From positions 62,001 to 126,000 of the forward strand of contig CALJEQ010000023.1 in assembly GCA_938074565.1 (NCBI GenBank): a stretch of DNA of 64,000 nt, given 5' to 3'. This DNA comes from an uncultured Alkaliphilus sp. GTDB taxonomy: Bacteria; Bacillota; Clostridia; Peptostreptococcales; Natronincolaceae. Below the pieces are notes generated by a model. It had not been told where the DNA came from, did not search any database, and saw only the letters and a program-made list of their open reading frames with translations. Every line of letters starts with the position of its first letter. Within the stretch, counting starts at the first letter, position 1. Made by a program: the position numbers and the translations under genes. Below, piece by piece: positions 24,222 through 33,797 of the stretch.

Positions 24222-25955
24222 CTATTTAACCCAATTTAATGCTTTTGGTGCTAATTCTACAACACCTTTTTTCCAGTTAGAAGCACCTGTTACAGTGTCT
24301 AACTTCTCTACAGACTTAGTTTCCATAAAAATTCCAATCATTTTTTCTAATCTCTCTAATGGAACTAATCCAGGGAACTCTTCACTTCTTCTTGTTACCC
24401 AAGCTGAATCTGCTCCAACATAATTTACATTATCTTGTTTTGGAAGATAATTAGAGTTTTGGTATTCTTTATAGTCAAGTCCTAATAAAGATCCTTCTCT
24501 TGCAATAGCAAGTAATTGTACTACATGAGCACTAGCTGCTGTTTTTGTTCCTACAAACATATAAATATTTTCTTTACTAGCATCAACTAAAGCAGCAGTA
24601 CCTAAAGATTTAATGTTTTTAGCCCAACTAGTTGCTCCTGAAATAGAATCTACAGATGCAAAATCTTGAGTTTCTACAATTTTAGCTTCCATTTCTTTAA
24701 GAATTGCCATTGGATTAACTTCTCTTTTTGTACCCCAGTTTGTTAAATAAGCATCGTTATAACGTTTACTTAACATTGTTTCTGCATTAATATCATGGAA
24801 CTCAACATTTGCAATGTCGCCATTTTTAACAACTAATTTTAATATTGGAATATATCCACCTGCTTCTACTCCACGAACCCAGTAAAGTCCATCTTTGTAA
24901 GAAGGTTCTACTTCCATCTTTGTTCTAGCTGCATGGTCTAATGCTCCTGCTGCCATCTTAGTAAAGTTTTTACCCCAGCTTGTAGCACCAGTTAATGTAT
25001 CTACTAAGTTTGCATCTTGATTCTTAATTAATTGTGCTTCTGCACCAGCAATAATTGCCTCTGGATCTACACCTCTAGCATTAGCCCAACGAGTAACATA
25101 GTCTGATCCTCTTTTTCCTACACCATTAGCATTAATTTCATCATATTTAACTGATGTAATTTTACCATTTTTTACAACCATTTTTACAACTGGTGTGTAA
25201 TCACCATTAGGTAATCCAACTATTTCATATTTTCCATCTTTATAAACCTTTGGTGCCAGGGGTTGAAGATTACCCATTTTAGCCTTAGCAATAGCAGTAG
25301 CAGCTAAGTCAGTAAGTTTTTCATGGGTACTGGTAGCTCCTGTTGCCACGTCTACCTTGCTTGGTGATTGTTTAGCCACAAGTTCTTCTAACATTTTAGC
25401 TAATAAAGCGTCAGGATCTACTCCCTTAGAACTTCCCCAGCGGGCAGTATATTTTCCATCTGCAAATTTCCACTCTCCAGAAAGTCTTTGCTCATCAAAT
25501 TTTACATCCACTACTTTTCCATCTTTAATAGTTAGTATAATCTTTGCAGCATCACCTTTTGAATCGGCAGCGCTCCATACAGTATACTCTCCATCGATAG
25601 AAGCAACTTTGTTATCAATAATATAAGCCATGTCACTTAACTTATTCTCATAGAAATATAAACCGGAAACGTTTGCAAATTCCTTAGCAGTTACATATGC
25701 CACATCATTAAACTTTTCCACTGCTTTAAAATCTGATTCCTTTACAGTTACACCTTTTAATTTTGCAGTTTCCATTAATGGTACATACACGTTACCTTTA
25801 ATACTTAATGGTACTGAATCAAAAGTTGCTCTTTCTCCATTAAAGAATACATACCCAGCATAAGCAGGTAATTCGTCATTGGCGTTAACAAAGTTGAACA
25901 TTGTTAATGGTAATGCCAATGCAACGATTAAAATAATAGCTAGCATTTTTTTCAT
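24222..25955 (-). CDS. exported protein with four FMN-binding (flavinylation) domains
   Basis: 577 residues. A Sec signal peptide (1-25, ending VNANDE) precedes a copper-amine-oxidase-N-like stalk domain (about 28-110). Four tandem FMN_bind domains follow, each ending in the flavin-attachment motif: DVATGATST (about 200), DTLTGATSW (about 320), DSISGATSW (about 435) and DTVTGASNW (about 560). The last has Ser in place of the attaching Thr, which may still accept FMN. Between them RWGSSKGVDP, RWANARGVDP and NWGTKREVNP show internal duplication. The protein could carry up to four covalent FMN outside the membrane, a flavin chain for electron transfer. ApbE is encoded divergently next door. Confidence 0.88.
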   Translation of the reverse strand: MKKMLAIILIVALALPLTMFNFVNANDELPAYAGYVFFNGERATFDSVPLSIKGNVYVPLMETAKLKGVTVKESDFKAVEKFNDVAYVTAKEFANVSGLYFYENKLSDMAYIIDNKVASIDGEYTVWSAADSKGDAAKIILTIKDGKVVDVKFDEQRLSGEWKFADGKYTARWGSSKGVDPDALLAKMLEELVAKQSPSKVDVATGATSTHEKLTDLAATAIAKAKMGNLQPLAPKVYKDGKYEIVGLPNGDYTPVVKMVVKNGKITSVKYDEINANGVGKRGSDYVTRWANARGVDPEAIIAGAEAQLIKNQDANLVDTLTGATSWGKNFTKMAAGALDHAARTKMEVEPSYKDGLYWVRGVEAGGYIPILKLVVKNGDIANVEFHDINAETMLSKRYNDAYLTNWGTKREVNPMAILKEMEAKIVETQDFASVDSISGATSWAKNIKSLGTAALVDASKENIYMFVGTKTAASAHVVQLLAIAREGSLLGLDYKEYQNSNYLPKQDNVNYVGADSAWVTRRSEEFPGLVPLERLEKMIGIFMETKSVEKLDTVTGASNWKKGVVELAPKALNWVK

Positions 25956-26211
25956 TTAATATTTCCTCCCTTTTATTACTTTTAGTTTTTAAGCAAATAA
26001 AAATAATTGCTTATTAATAAATATTTAACATTAAAACGCAAAATCCTTCTTTTTGATTATTTTTTTTTATTAGTAATTTATGTTAATTGCAAATTTAATG
26101 ATAAGAAGCATTATTGGGTAATAATTATTATTTCATTTTCCAACAACAACCTTTACTTTTTTTTTGCCTATTGATATAATAAAGTCTGAACTTAAAAGAG
26201 GAGTGTATAAG

Positions 26212-27255
26212 ATGAAAAAGCCAATAAAAATATTAATTAGCTCACTTTTATTAATGATACTATTATCAAGTTTATCCGCATGTAGGTCAAGTGGTAATTT
26301 ACAGAAAGTAGACGGTGATGCCTTTGTTTTAGGTACATTTGGCCAAATACGTGTATTTACATCATCAGAAGCTAAAGGTAAAAAGGCTATAGATAAAGCT
26401 TTTAAAAGAATTACAGAGATAGAAAATACCATGAGTGCTTCTCTTCCTAATACGGATGTAGCTAAAATAAATAAAAGTGCAGGTAAATCACCTGTAAAAG
26501 TCAACCCCGATACCCTTTTTGTTATCAATAAAGGTATTGAATATGAAAAGGTTACTAAAGGAACATTTAATATTACTTTAGGTTCATTAATAGAATTATG
26601 GGGGATAGGCAAAGACTGGCAAAAAGTCCCCACCCTGCAAGAAATTCAAGAGGCACAGAAGCATATTGATATTAATCAATTAGAAGTAAAAGATAAAAAA
26701 GTTTTAATAAAAGATCCTCAAATGCTAATGGATCTAGGCGGAATTGCTAAAGGTTATGCAGTAGACGAAGCTGTTAAAGTTTTAAAAGAGAGTGGTATTA
26801 AAAGTGGCTTTGTTAATTTAGGTGGAGATATTTATGTGTTTGGTGATAAACCTGATCAAACTCCCTGGTATATTGGAATTCAGAAACCAGTAATTGAATC
26901 TAGTACAGTAATGGCAAGAGTAAATTTATATAACCAATCCATTGTTTCTTCAGGAGACTACGAAAGATATTTCGAAGAAAATGATGTCCGTTATCACCAT
27001 ATAATCGATCCTGCCACAGGTTATCCGTCTGATGGTGGTATTGTCAGTGTAACTATTATTTCCGATAAGGCAATTGACGGTGATGTACTTTCCACATCTG
27101 TATTTATTTTAGGCCTAGAAGAAGGTTTGGAATTACTTGAGGGTCTTGATGGCATAGAAGGCGTTATTATTACTAATGATAATTCCGTCTACACGACTTC
27201 TGGTATGGCAAATAAAGTTGAAATATTAGATGAATCATATAAACTAATCAATTAA
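26212..27255 (+). CDS. apbE: FAD:protein FMN transferase, lipoprotein
   Basis: 347 residues from the ATG at 26212 (AAGAGGAG about eight bases upstream). A lipobox LSAC (Cys about 24) places it outside the membrane. ApbE signatures are GTFGQIRVF, MDLGGIAKGYAVDEAV, GFVNLGGDIYVFG, HHIIDPATGYP and IDGDVLSTSVF, the last holding the Mg-binding Asp and Thr. It moves FMN from FAD to Thr/Ser in S/T-G-A-T/S motifs. The two FMN_bind proteins at 21.9 and 24.2 kb are obvious clients. It is divergent from the four-site protein, with about 256 bp between. Confidence 0.93.
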   Translation: MKKPIKILISSLLLMILLSSLSACRSSGNLQKVDGDAFVLGTFGQIRVFTSSEAKGKKAIDKAFKRITEIENTMSASLPNTDVAKINKSAGKSPVKVNPDTLFVINKGIEYEKVTKGTFNITLGSLIELWGIGKDWQKVPTLQEIQEAQKHIDINQLEVKDKKVLIKDPQMLMDLGGIAKGYAVDEAVKVLKESGIKSGFVNLGGDIYVFGDKPDQTPWYIGIQKPVIESSTVMARVNLYNQSIVSSGDYERYFEENDVRYHHIIDPATGYPSDGGIVSVTIISDKAIDGDVLSTSVFILGLEEGLELLEGLDGIEGVIITNDNSVYTTSGMANKVEILDESYKLIN

Positions 27256-27260
27256 TAATA

Positions 27261-27316
27261 AAAAGCAAGTAGTTACAACGTATTTTTATACACGTTACAG
27301 CTACTTGCTTTTCTCT
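27261..27316. terminator. bidirectional terminator with an element-like core
   Basis: AAAAGCAAGTAG (27261-27272) pairs with CTACTTGCTTTT (27301-27312). The loop region acaacgtatttttatacacg is itself self-complementary and closely matches the centre of the palindromic element (cgtatacgaaaatacg with flanks), so a core fragment of that element may sit inside the terminator. Confidence 0.8.
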
Positions 27317-27336
27317 TTATTTCATTATTATTTTTG

Positions 27337-28065
27337 TTATAAAACTTCTACATCTGCTGGTAGTTTATAAATTACATCTTTCCTTTCAATGATGATTGTT
27401 GTTTTTTTAATTAAGTCAGTATCATTTTTAATATTTAGTATTAATTCTTGTACTGGGTTTATTGCAACTGGATTTCCCACCTGTTTAAGCATTGCAAAAT
27501 CTCCTTGAGTATCTCCATATGCATAACTTAGTTCTAAATCTATGTCATATTTTAAAACTAACTCTTTAATTGCCTTATATTTATTTTCAGAATCCCACAT
27601 TTGTGCAATTTCACCAGTGAAATTTCCTTCTTTATCCATGTAATAAGTAGTTGCTCGATAATCGGTTACTCCATATTTTTCTGCCATTTTAGAAACTAAG
27701 TAATCTGGACTACCGGATATAAAAAACACCTTATGACTTTGATTTTTATGCCAATTTATCTGATCTCTAGTATAACGGTATACACGATCACCTTTTAAAT
27801 CTATTACTTGACTAATGGTAAACTCCATAGTTTTACGATTAAGACCCTTCATAGAATTTAAATATAGCTCCGCCACCTCAATCAAATAATCTTCAAAATT
27901 ACCTCTTCGTTTATCCCAATCATGGTAGGTTTTTTTTACTATATTATGCCAAATAGCTGGATCAATAATTTCATACTTTAGTAATTTCTTAAAGTGCTCA
28001 AGCATTAATGAATTTCTATATAAAGTACCATCTATATCAATAAATACACCCACTTGTTTTCTCAT
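27337..28065 (-). CDS. HAD-IB family phosphatase (SerB-like)
   Basis: 242 residues. HAD motifs are FIDIDGTLYR (nucleophile Asp), FFISGSPDYL, and AYGDTQGDFAMLKQVG (Mg-binding Asps). The helical cap resembles HAD-IB phosphoserine-phosphatase relatives. The substrate cannot be read from sequence; phosphoserine or a lysophospholipid phosphate are both possible. GGGGGA precedes the ATG. Its context beside cyanophycin genes gives no clear hint. Confidence 0.8.
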   Translation of the reverse strand: MRKQVGVFIDIDGTLYRNSLMLEHFKKLLKYEIIDPAIWHNIVKKTYHDWDKRRGNFEDYLIEVAELYLNSMKGLNRKTMEFTISQVIDLKGDRVYRYTRDQINWHKNQSHKVFFISGSPDYLVSKMAEKYGVTDYRATTYYMDKEGNFTGEIAQMWDSENKYKAIKELVLKYDIDLELSYAYGDTQGDFAMLKQVGNPVAINPVQELILNIKNDTDLIKKTTIIIERKDVIYKLPADVEVL

Positions 28066-28202
28066 TTATATCTCCGTCCCCCTTTAGTTACATTAATATT
28101 GCTTTTATTATTAATACACTTTAAAACAAATTTTAATCTAATGTCACACATTTTTATTTATTCTATATTATTAAATTGTACTATATATTGTTCCTCTTTA
28201 AA

Positions 28203-28247
28203 AATAAAAATACTGATTGCGGGTTACGCATATCAGTATTTTTATTT
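28203..28247. terminator. terminator after the cyanophycin synthetase gene
   Basis: AAAAATACTGAT/ATCAGTATTTTT stem with a 14-base loop, A- and T-rich on both flanks, next to the cphA stop codon. Confidence 0.85.
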
Positions 28248-30923
28248 TTATACTTTACCAACACTTGCTACCTTAGCCAACGGAACTTCTTCTATAGGTT
28301 CTACATCCTTTATTTCCATACAATCCTTATAATGATTTATTGCATCTACTAGAGGTATATATTCTTCATAAAAAACAATAATTGTATCGCCTTCTTTTGC
28401 ATTTTCCATCGCCAACTTTAAACAATTTACTTCACAAAGTTCAATTTGCATTTTTTCCTCTGCCATACCTGCCATTTGACAACCTTTTTTCATTATTCTT
28501 GCTACTTCTTCTGGCATTCTACCTCTAAGATCTTTATCTTCCTTAATATAAACATAGTCAAAGTATTTACCGGCTATTTCGCCTATTTTTAATATGTTTA
28601 TATCATTACGATCCCCAGGCACTCCAATTACCCCTATAAGTCTTCCCTCATTCATTTGTTTTAGTCCTTCTAAAACGTTAATATATCCGTCTAAATTATG
28701 CCCGTAGTCTATAATAACTTTAAAACGATTAAGATCAAAAACGTTAAATCTACCAGGATTAGTATTTATGTCTGTGTTAAACTCTTTTAAAGCACTAGAG
28801 ATAACAGAGTAGCTAACACCTAAACCGTAAGCACCGGCCACTGCTGCCATGCTATTTTCTATATTGTATTTTAATGCTCCATTAAAAGTGGCAGGAATAC
28901 TTTTTATATCCACAATATTAATTTCTTCTTTACCATTAAATAGACAAATATTATTGTTTTTTAAATAAACTGCTTTCCCCCCCGATTTTATATGTTTCAT
29001 TATTACAGGATTTGTCGAATCCTGTGCAAAATAGATAATCTTACTCTTTACTCTTTCTGCTATTCTTGGTGTAAATGGATCATCGGCATTAAGAATTGCA
29101 TATCCATCTTCTTTAATTGCTTCCACCACCAATGCTTTAACATCTGCCATGTCTTCAAGGGTATTTATACCATCCACCCCTAAATGGTCATCTCCAACAT
29201 TGGTAATAATCCCTACATCTGCAAGATCATAACCTAGTCCTTTATTAACTATTCCTCCCCTTGCAGTTTCTAAAACTGCCACTTCTACTCTACTATCTAG
29301 TAGTACAGATTTAGCACTTCTAGGGCCTGTTGTATCTCCCTTCATAATTAACTCATCTTGAATATACACACCACCTGTACTGGTCATTCCAACAACTAAG
29401 TTATTTTTTTGCATAATTTTGCCCAACATTCGACTGGTGGTGGTTTTTCCATTAGTTCCAGTTACAGATATTATTGGTATAGAATGTTTTACCCCATCTG
29501 GATACAGTAAATTAACTATCTCCTTTGCAACATTTCTACTTTTCCCCTCAAATGGATAATGATGCATTCTTATTCCTGGAGCAGCATTAACTTCAATAAT
29601 GGCTCCTGGATTCGTTTCACCTATAGGTTTTGATATATCCTCAATGGTTAAATCTACCCCGGCTATATCTAACCCTATAATTCTGACGGCATTAAGGGCT
29701 AATTTTATATTATCAGGGTGTATTTCATCAGTTGCGTCGATGGCTATACCACCAGTACTTAGATTAGCATTTTCCCGTAAAAATATGACTTCACCATTAA
29801 GTGGAATATAGTTTATATTTATATTTTGTTTTTCTAAACAAAGTTTAGTGATATTATCAAACGGTATTTTTGTCATAGGTTTTTCGTGACAATCGCCCCT
29901 CAATGGATTTAGATTTTCTATTTCTATCAGTTCTTGGATTGTGTTTAAACCATTTCCAACAATGTGGGCTGATAGCCTTTGGGAAACAGCTACTACTTTT
30001 TCTCCCACAACTGTAATCCTATAATGTTTTCCGTGTATAAATTTTTCAACTATTATTCGATCACTATATTCTTTTGACAACTGAAATGCTTTAATTACCT
30101 CTTTAGGTTGTCTTAAATTTAAAGAAACGCCTTTTCCTTGATTTCCATTATAAGGCTTTACCACAACAGGATAACCCAGTCTTTCAGCAACCACAACAGC
30201 TTCATCTTCATCAGTTACAGTTACCCCAATTGGAACAGGTATATCATAATTTGTAAGAATCTCCTTTGTTAATTCTTTATTACATGCAGTATCTACGGCT
30301 ATACAACTGGTACGGTCCGTCATGGTAGCTTGTACTTTTCTACCATATTTTCCATTGCCCAATTGAATTAAACTATTTTCTTTATCTAGCCTAATTACAG
30401 GAATATTTCTTTTCTTTGCTTCCGCTACTATTGCATCAGTACTAGGCCCAAGATTATTTGCTTTGATTAAATTCCTTATTTCTTCTAGCCGCTTTTTTAC
30501 ATCTATTTCAGAATGATTTATGATACTCATTAAAACATCATAGGATAATCTACCTGCTTCATACCCTGCTATTTCATTTTCATAAGAATATACCACGTAA
30601 TATACAGTTTCATTTTCTAAATATCTTGCTTTGCCAAATTTTATATCATAGCCTAAAACTGTTTGAATTTCCAAAGCAACATGCTCTAGTATATGGGCCA
30701 AATAAGTTCCCTTTTCTAGTCGTTCACAAAAACCACCTTCATATCCTAAGCAACATTTATGTTTTTTTAATCCAGGAAATAAATATAATAATCTTTCATT
30801 AAATCCGTCTAAGTCACAGGAGGGTATATCTGTAAATTTTCCTAAATCTATTTCAATTCTTACTACTGGCCTATGACTATATATATTTCTTCCAGAATAT
30901 ACTCTAATATTCTTTAGATTCAT
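28248..30923 (-). CDS. cphA: cyanophycin synthetase
   Basis: 891 residues, normal for CphA1. The order is an N-terminal CphA-specific domain (1-160), an ATP-grasp domain (about 210-475; KPYNGNQGKGVSLNL), then a Mur-ligase-like ATPase (about 485 onward; VTGTNGKTTTSRML). The enzyme alternately adds Asp to the chain and Arg to its side chain, making the storage polymer multi-L-arginyl-poly-L-aspartate. Second gene of a two-gene unit after cphB (27 bp gap). AGGAGG supports the ATG. Arginine genes in the same window supply one substrate. Confidence 0.95.
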   Translation of the reverse strand: MNLKNIRVYSGRNIYSHRPVVRIEIDLGKFTDIPSCDLDGFNERLLYLFPGLKKHKCCLGYEGGFCERLEKGTYLAHILEHVALEIQTVLGYDIKFGKARYLENETVYYVVYSYENEIAGYEAGRLSYDVLMSIINHSEIDVKKRLEEIRNLIKANNLGPSTDAIVAEAKKRNIPVIRLDKENSLIQLGNGKYGRKVQATMTDRTSCIAVDTACNKELTKEILTNYDIPVPIGVTVTDEDEAVVVAERLGYPVVVKPYNGNQGKGVSLNLRQPKEVIKAFQLSKEYSDRIIVEKFIHGKHYRITVVGEKVVAVSQRLSAHIVGNGLNTIQELIEIENLNPLRGDCHEKPMTKIPFDNITKLCLEKQNININYIPLNGEVIFLRENANLSTGGIAIDATDEIHPDNIKLALNAVRIIGLDIAGVDLTIEDISKPIGETNPGAIIEVNAAPGIRMHHYPFEGKSRNVAKEIVNLLYPDGVKHSIPIISVTGTNGKTTTSRMLGKIMQKNNLVVGMTSTGGVYIQDELIMKGDTTGPRSAKSVLLDSRVEVAVLETARGGIVNKGLGYDLADVGIITNVGDDHLGVDGINTLEDMADVKALVVEAIKEDGYAILNADDPFTPRIAERVKSKIIYFAQDSTNPVIMKHIKSGGKAVYLKNNNICLFNGKEEINIVDIKSIPATFNGALKYNIENSMAAVAGAYGLGVSYSVISSALKEFNTDINTNPGRFNVFDLNRFKVIIDYGHNLDGYINVLEGLKQMNEGRLIGVIGVPGDRNDINILKIGEIAGKYFDYVYIKEDKDLRGRMPEEVARIMKKGCQMAGMAEEKMQIELCEVNCLKLAMENAKEGDTIIVFYEEYIPLVDAINHYKDCMEIKDVEPIEEVPLAKVASVGKV

Positions 30924-30950
30924 TACAAATCCTCCTCAATAATAGTTTCA

Positions 30951-31772
30951 TCAGTTTCTACTTTTTATTTCGTGGATAATTGCTTTACGATCTCTTAGAT
31001 TAAACCCATATTTATTAGGTAAGATATGCACTTTAACATTAGTAATGACTAATGGCTCATTGGGATACTGCTCTGATATATTTGTATATTCTATTTCTTT
31101 TCCATCAACTATGGTTACAACACCGGAGCCAATTACTTCTATTTCATCTTTATCATTAACAGCTATAGCTGTATCTTCATCTATTCCCATTCCTAAAGGG
31201 TATGGATTTTGAGCTACTGCCCCTAGTAATCTTCCTATTCTACCTCTTTGATTAAAGTGTTGATCGATAATAACGCCTTTTAAAAAGCCCATGCCCGATG
31301 CAAGACGAATTGCACTCTTTTTGGGAGCACCTTCTTCTTCCCCATCCACCACCATTACTTCACTCATCATGGATGCTCCTGCACTGGTACCTGCTATTAT
31401 TACACCTTTTTCCATTAACTCATATATATATTTATGAAAGTCAGTACCACCAAGAATACTTGATATTCTTAATTGATCGCCCCCAACAAAAAAAATACAT
31501 GTGATTCCCTCTAAACTTTTAAAAATTTGTTTTCTATTGGCTTCTTGGCGATTTTTTATATTAATAGTATCAACTTTTTCTACCCCTAAATCATAAAATA
31601 AGTGTTTGTATTCTTCTCCTACTTCTAGAGGATAATTTGTAGCTGTTGTAATTACAGCAATTTTTGAATCTTTATCACCAGAACGTTTAACAACTTCCTT
31701 CAATATTTCTTTATCGGCTTTCTTATCTTCTCCGCCACCTATAATAATTAATCTCGTTCCATGATTATTCAT
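30951..31772 (-). CDS. cphB: cyanophycinase
   Basis: 273 residues, peptidase S51 family. The nucleophile serine is in GTSAGASMM, and FVGGDQLR and GMGIDEDTAI are family blocks. It cuts cyanophycin to beta-Asp-Arg dipeptides. Being cotranscribed with cphA suggests a turnover cycle rather than only storage. No signal peptide, so it is the intracellular type. No isoaspartyl dipeptidase gene was seen nearby. Confidence 0.95.
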   Translation of the reverse strand: MNNHGTRLIIIGGGEDKKADKEILKEVVKRSGDKDSKIAVITTATNYPLEVGEEYKHLFYDLGVEKVDTINIKNRQEANRKQIFKSLEGITCIFFVGGDQLRISSILGGTDFHKYIYELMEKGVIIAGTSAGASMMSEVMVVDGEEEGAPKKSAIRLASGMGFLKGVIIDQHFNQRGRIGRLLGAVAQNPYPLGMGIDEDTAIAVNDKDEIEVIGSGVVTIVDGKEIEYTNISEQYPNEPLVITNVKVHILPNKYGFNLRDRKAIIHEIKSRN

Positions 31773-32024
31773 AACTAACTCCTTCCAATTTAACTATCTT
31801 GTATTATTTCCGCTAATTCTTCAAATATTCAAATTTAACTATAAACCTTTATAAACCCCACTTATAAAAACAATTCTTATAAAAATAACTTTTATTTAAA
31901 CACTACCCCTGTTAATCTTAAATTTATATTTTTTCATGGTTTTTTTATTAATCTGCTCATACAATATTATTAGTCAATTTTATTTAAATTATTGAAACAT
32001 ATTATAAAAAATAATTTACAACAC
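31773..32024. other. upstream region of the cyanophycin operon
   Basis: About 250 bp (just over 300 bp to the next gene, including the terminator) of AT-rich sequence with the cphB ribosome site GGAAGGAG at its right-hand edge. No open frame or recognisable operator was found. Confidence 0.4.
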
Positions 32025-32071
32025 TAAACACAAAAAACCATGTCTAACAATCGACATGGTTTTTTGTGTTT
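32025..32071. terminator. terminator after the Na/phosphate transporter gene
   Basis: An 18-bp perfect stem, AACACAAAAAACCATGTC/GACATGGTTTTTTGTGTT, with an eight-base loop. Confidence 0.9.
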
Positions 32072-32089
32072 AGTTATTATTAAATTTAA

Positions 32090-33709
32090 CTAGTTTTTAT
32101 TATTACCTTTTAACTCATCTAATACTGCCATTGCAATATTTGAAGAATGGTCACTGATACGTTCTAAATTACTAATAATATCTAAGAAAATAACGCCAGA
32201 ACCAGGAACACATAGTTGATTATTTAGACGACTGATATGATTTGCTCTTAACGTTTTTTCCATTAAGTCAACTCTTCCTTCTATCTCTATTACTTTCATA
32301 GCTAAACTACCATCTAAATTCCTCATGGCTGTTAATGCATTTGTGTAACCATTTATTACTAATTCATTCATTTCCTTTAATTCTTTTATTGCCAATTCAG
32401 TAAAGTTTAATTGATTATCTATCTTATATTGAGCTAATTCAGCAATATTTTCTGCATGATCTCCAACTCTTTCAATATCATTAATTGTATTAATGAGACC
32501 ATCAACAGTTTCACGATTTCTAGCTGATATATTTGTATTGGATAATTTAACCAAATAAGCAGCCAATTCTCGTTCCAATTCATTAACAATTTTTTCAATT
32601 CTAAAACATTCATCTACATTTTTTTGATTATTGTCAAAAAATCCATTTACTGAATTTTCTAAAGAATCTTTTGCTACATTTCCCATATGTAGGGTTTCTT
32701 TAATTGCACTGGCTAGTGCAATAGAAGGCGTCTCTAAAATACGATCATCTATATATTTAATTCCCTGTGAAAAATCTTCTTCTCCAGGAATAATCCTTTT
32801 GGCAATCTTTACTAATAAACCTCCAAAAGGCAATAAAATTAATGTGTTGGTAATATTAAATATTGTATGGGCATTGGCTATTTGTCTCGGAATGTTTCCT
32901 GGACTAATAATATTAATTATCCTGTAAAGTGGAACTTGTAATAAAATAATGAATAACAATGTACCTGTTATATTAAAGATAACATGCACCGCCGCCGCTC
33001 TTTTAGCAGTACGGTTTGCTCCTATACTTGATAAAACAGCAGTAACCGTTGTCCCAATATTAATACCAAATAAAATAGGTAAACCAGAACTTATTGGAAT
33101 TAAACCTTCCATGGCTAAAGCTAAAAGTATACCTGTTGACGCTGTACTACTTTGAACCGCCACAGTAATAGCAAAACCCGCCAATATTCCTAATGCTTGA
33201 TGCTCTCCAAAACTTACTAAAAGATCTCTAAAGGCTTGAGAGCTTCTTAGGGGTCTTAATGCATCTCCCATAAATTTCATACCAATAAAAAGAATACCAA
33301 AACCTATAAAAGCTTCTGCCATCTGTTTAATTTTTCGATTTTCAGTAAATAACCATACACCAACAGCAATACCAACAATAATAGGTGCATATTTCTCAAT
33401 TTTAAATGTAATAATTTGAGCAGTAATGGTTGTCCCAATATTTGCCCCCATAATAACTCCCACAGCTTGAGTTAATCTCATCATACCAGCGTTTACAAAC
33501 CCAACAACCATAACAGTTGTAGCACTACTACTTTGTACAATTGCAGTTACCCCAGCCCCTACAATAACTCCCATAATTCGGTTACTGGTCAGCATACTTA
33601 TAATTGACTTAAGTTTATCCCCAGCTGCCTTTTGTAGTCCCGTACTCATAACATTCATTCCATAAAGAAATAAACCTAATCCACCTATTAAGCCAAAAAT
33701 GATTTCCAT
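32090..33709 (-). CDS. Na+/phosphate cotransporter family protein with PhoU-like tail
   Basis: 539 residues. The membrane part has two inverted repeats marked by VQSSSATTVMVVGFVNAG (about 60) and VQSSTASTGILLALA (about 185), the QSS signature of NptA/YjbB transporters. From about 340 a soluble helical PhoU-like domain follows (GDHAENIAELAQYKID and ISDHSSNIAMAVLDEL). It imports or exports phosphate driven by sodium. Seven TTAACA-type repeats at 11-bp spacing lie 90-160 bp upstream, so control by phosphate starvation through PhoP/PhoB is likely. Confidence 0.92.
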   Translation of the reverse strand: MEIIFGLIGGLGLFLYGMNVMSTGLQKAAGDKLKSIISMLTSNRIMGVIVGAGVTAIVQSSSATTVMVVGFVNAGMMRLTQAVGVIMGANIGTTITAQIITFKIEKYAPIIVGIAVGVWLFTENRKIKQMAEAFIGFGILFIGMKFMGDALRPLRSSQAFRDLLVSFGEHQALGILAGFAITVAVQSSTASTGILLALAMEGLIPISSGLPILFGINIGTTVTAVLSSIGANRTAKRAAAVHVIFNITGTLLFIILLQVPLYRIINIISPGNIPRQIANAHTIFNITNTLILLPFGGLLVKIAKRIIPGEEDFSQGIKYIDDRILETPSIALASAIKETLHMGNVAKDSLENSVNGFFDNNQKNVDECFRIEKIVNELERELAAYLVKLSNTNISARNRETVDGLINTINDIERVGDHAENIAELAQYKIDNQLNFTELAIKELKEMNELVINGYTNALTAMRNLDGSLAMKVIEIEGRVDLMEKTLRANHISRLNNQLCVPGSGVIFLDIISNLERISDHSSNIAMAVLDELKGNNKN

Positions 33710-33797
33710 TAAAAATATCCTCCCTTTTACTATTCAAATGTATGGCTTTATTTGTTTTTGAACACCATCTTATCTTACGGTTTTTATGATAATACTT

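Noticed and set aside
26133-26633. 166-codon open frame on the minus strand opposite the 5' part of apbE
   Set aside because: It lacks a ribosome site and any family signature, and apbE on the plus strand has a lipoprotein signal, a strong ribosome site and all motifs.
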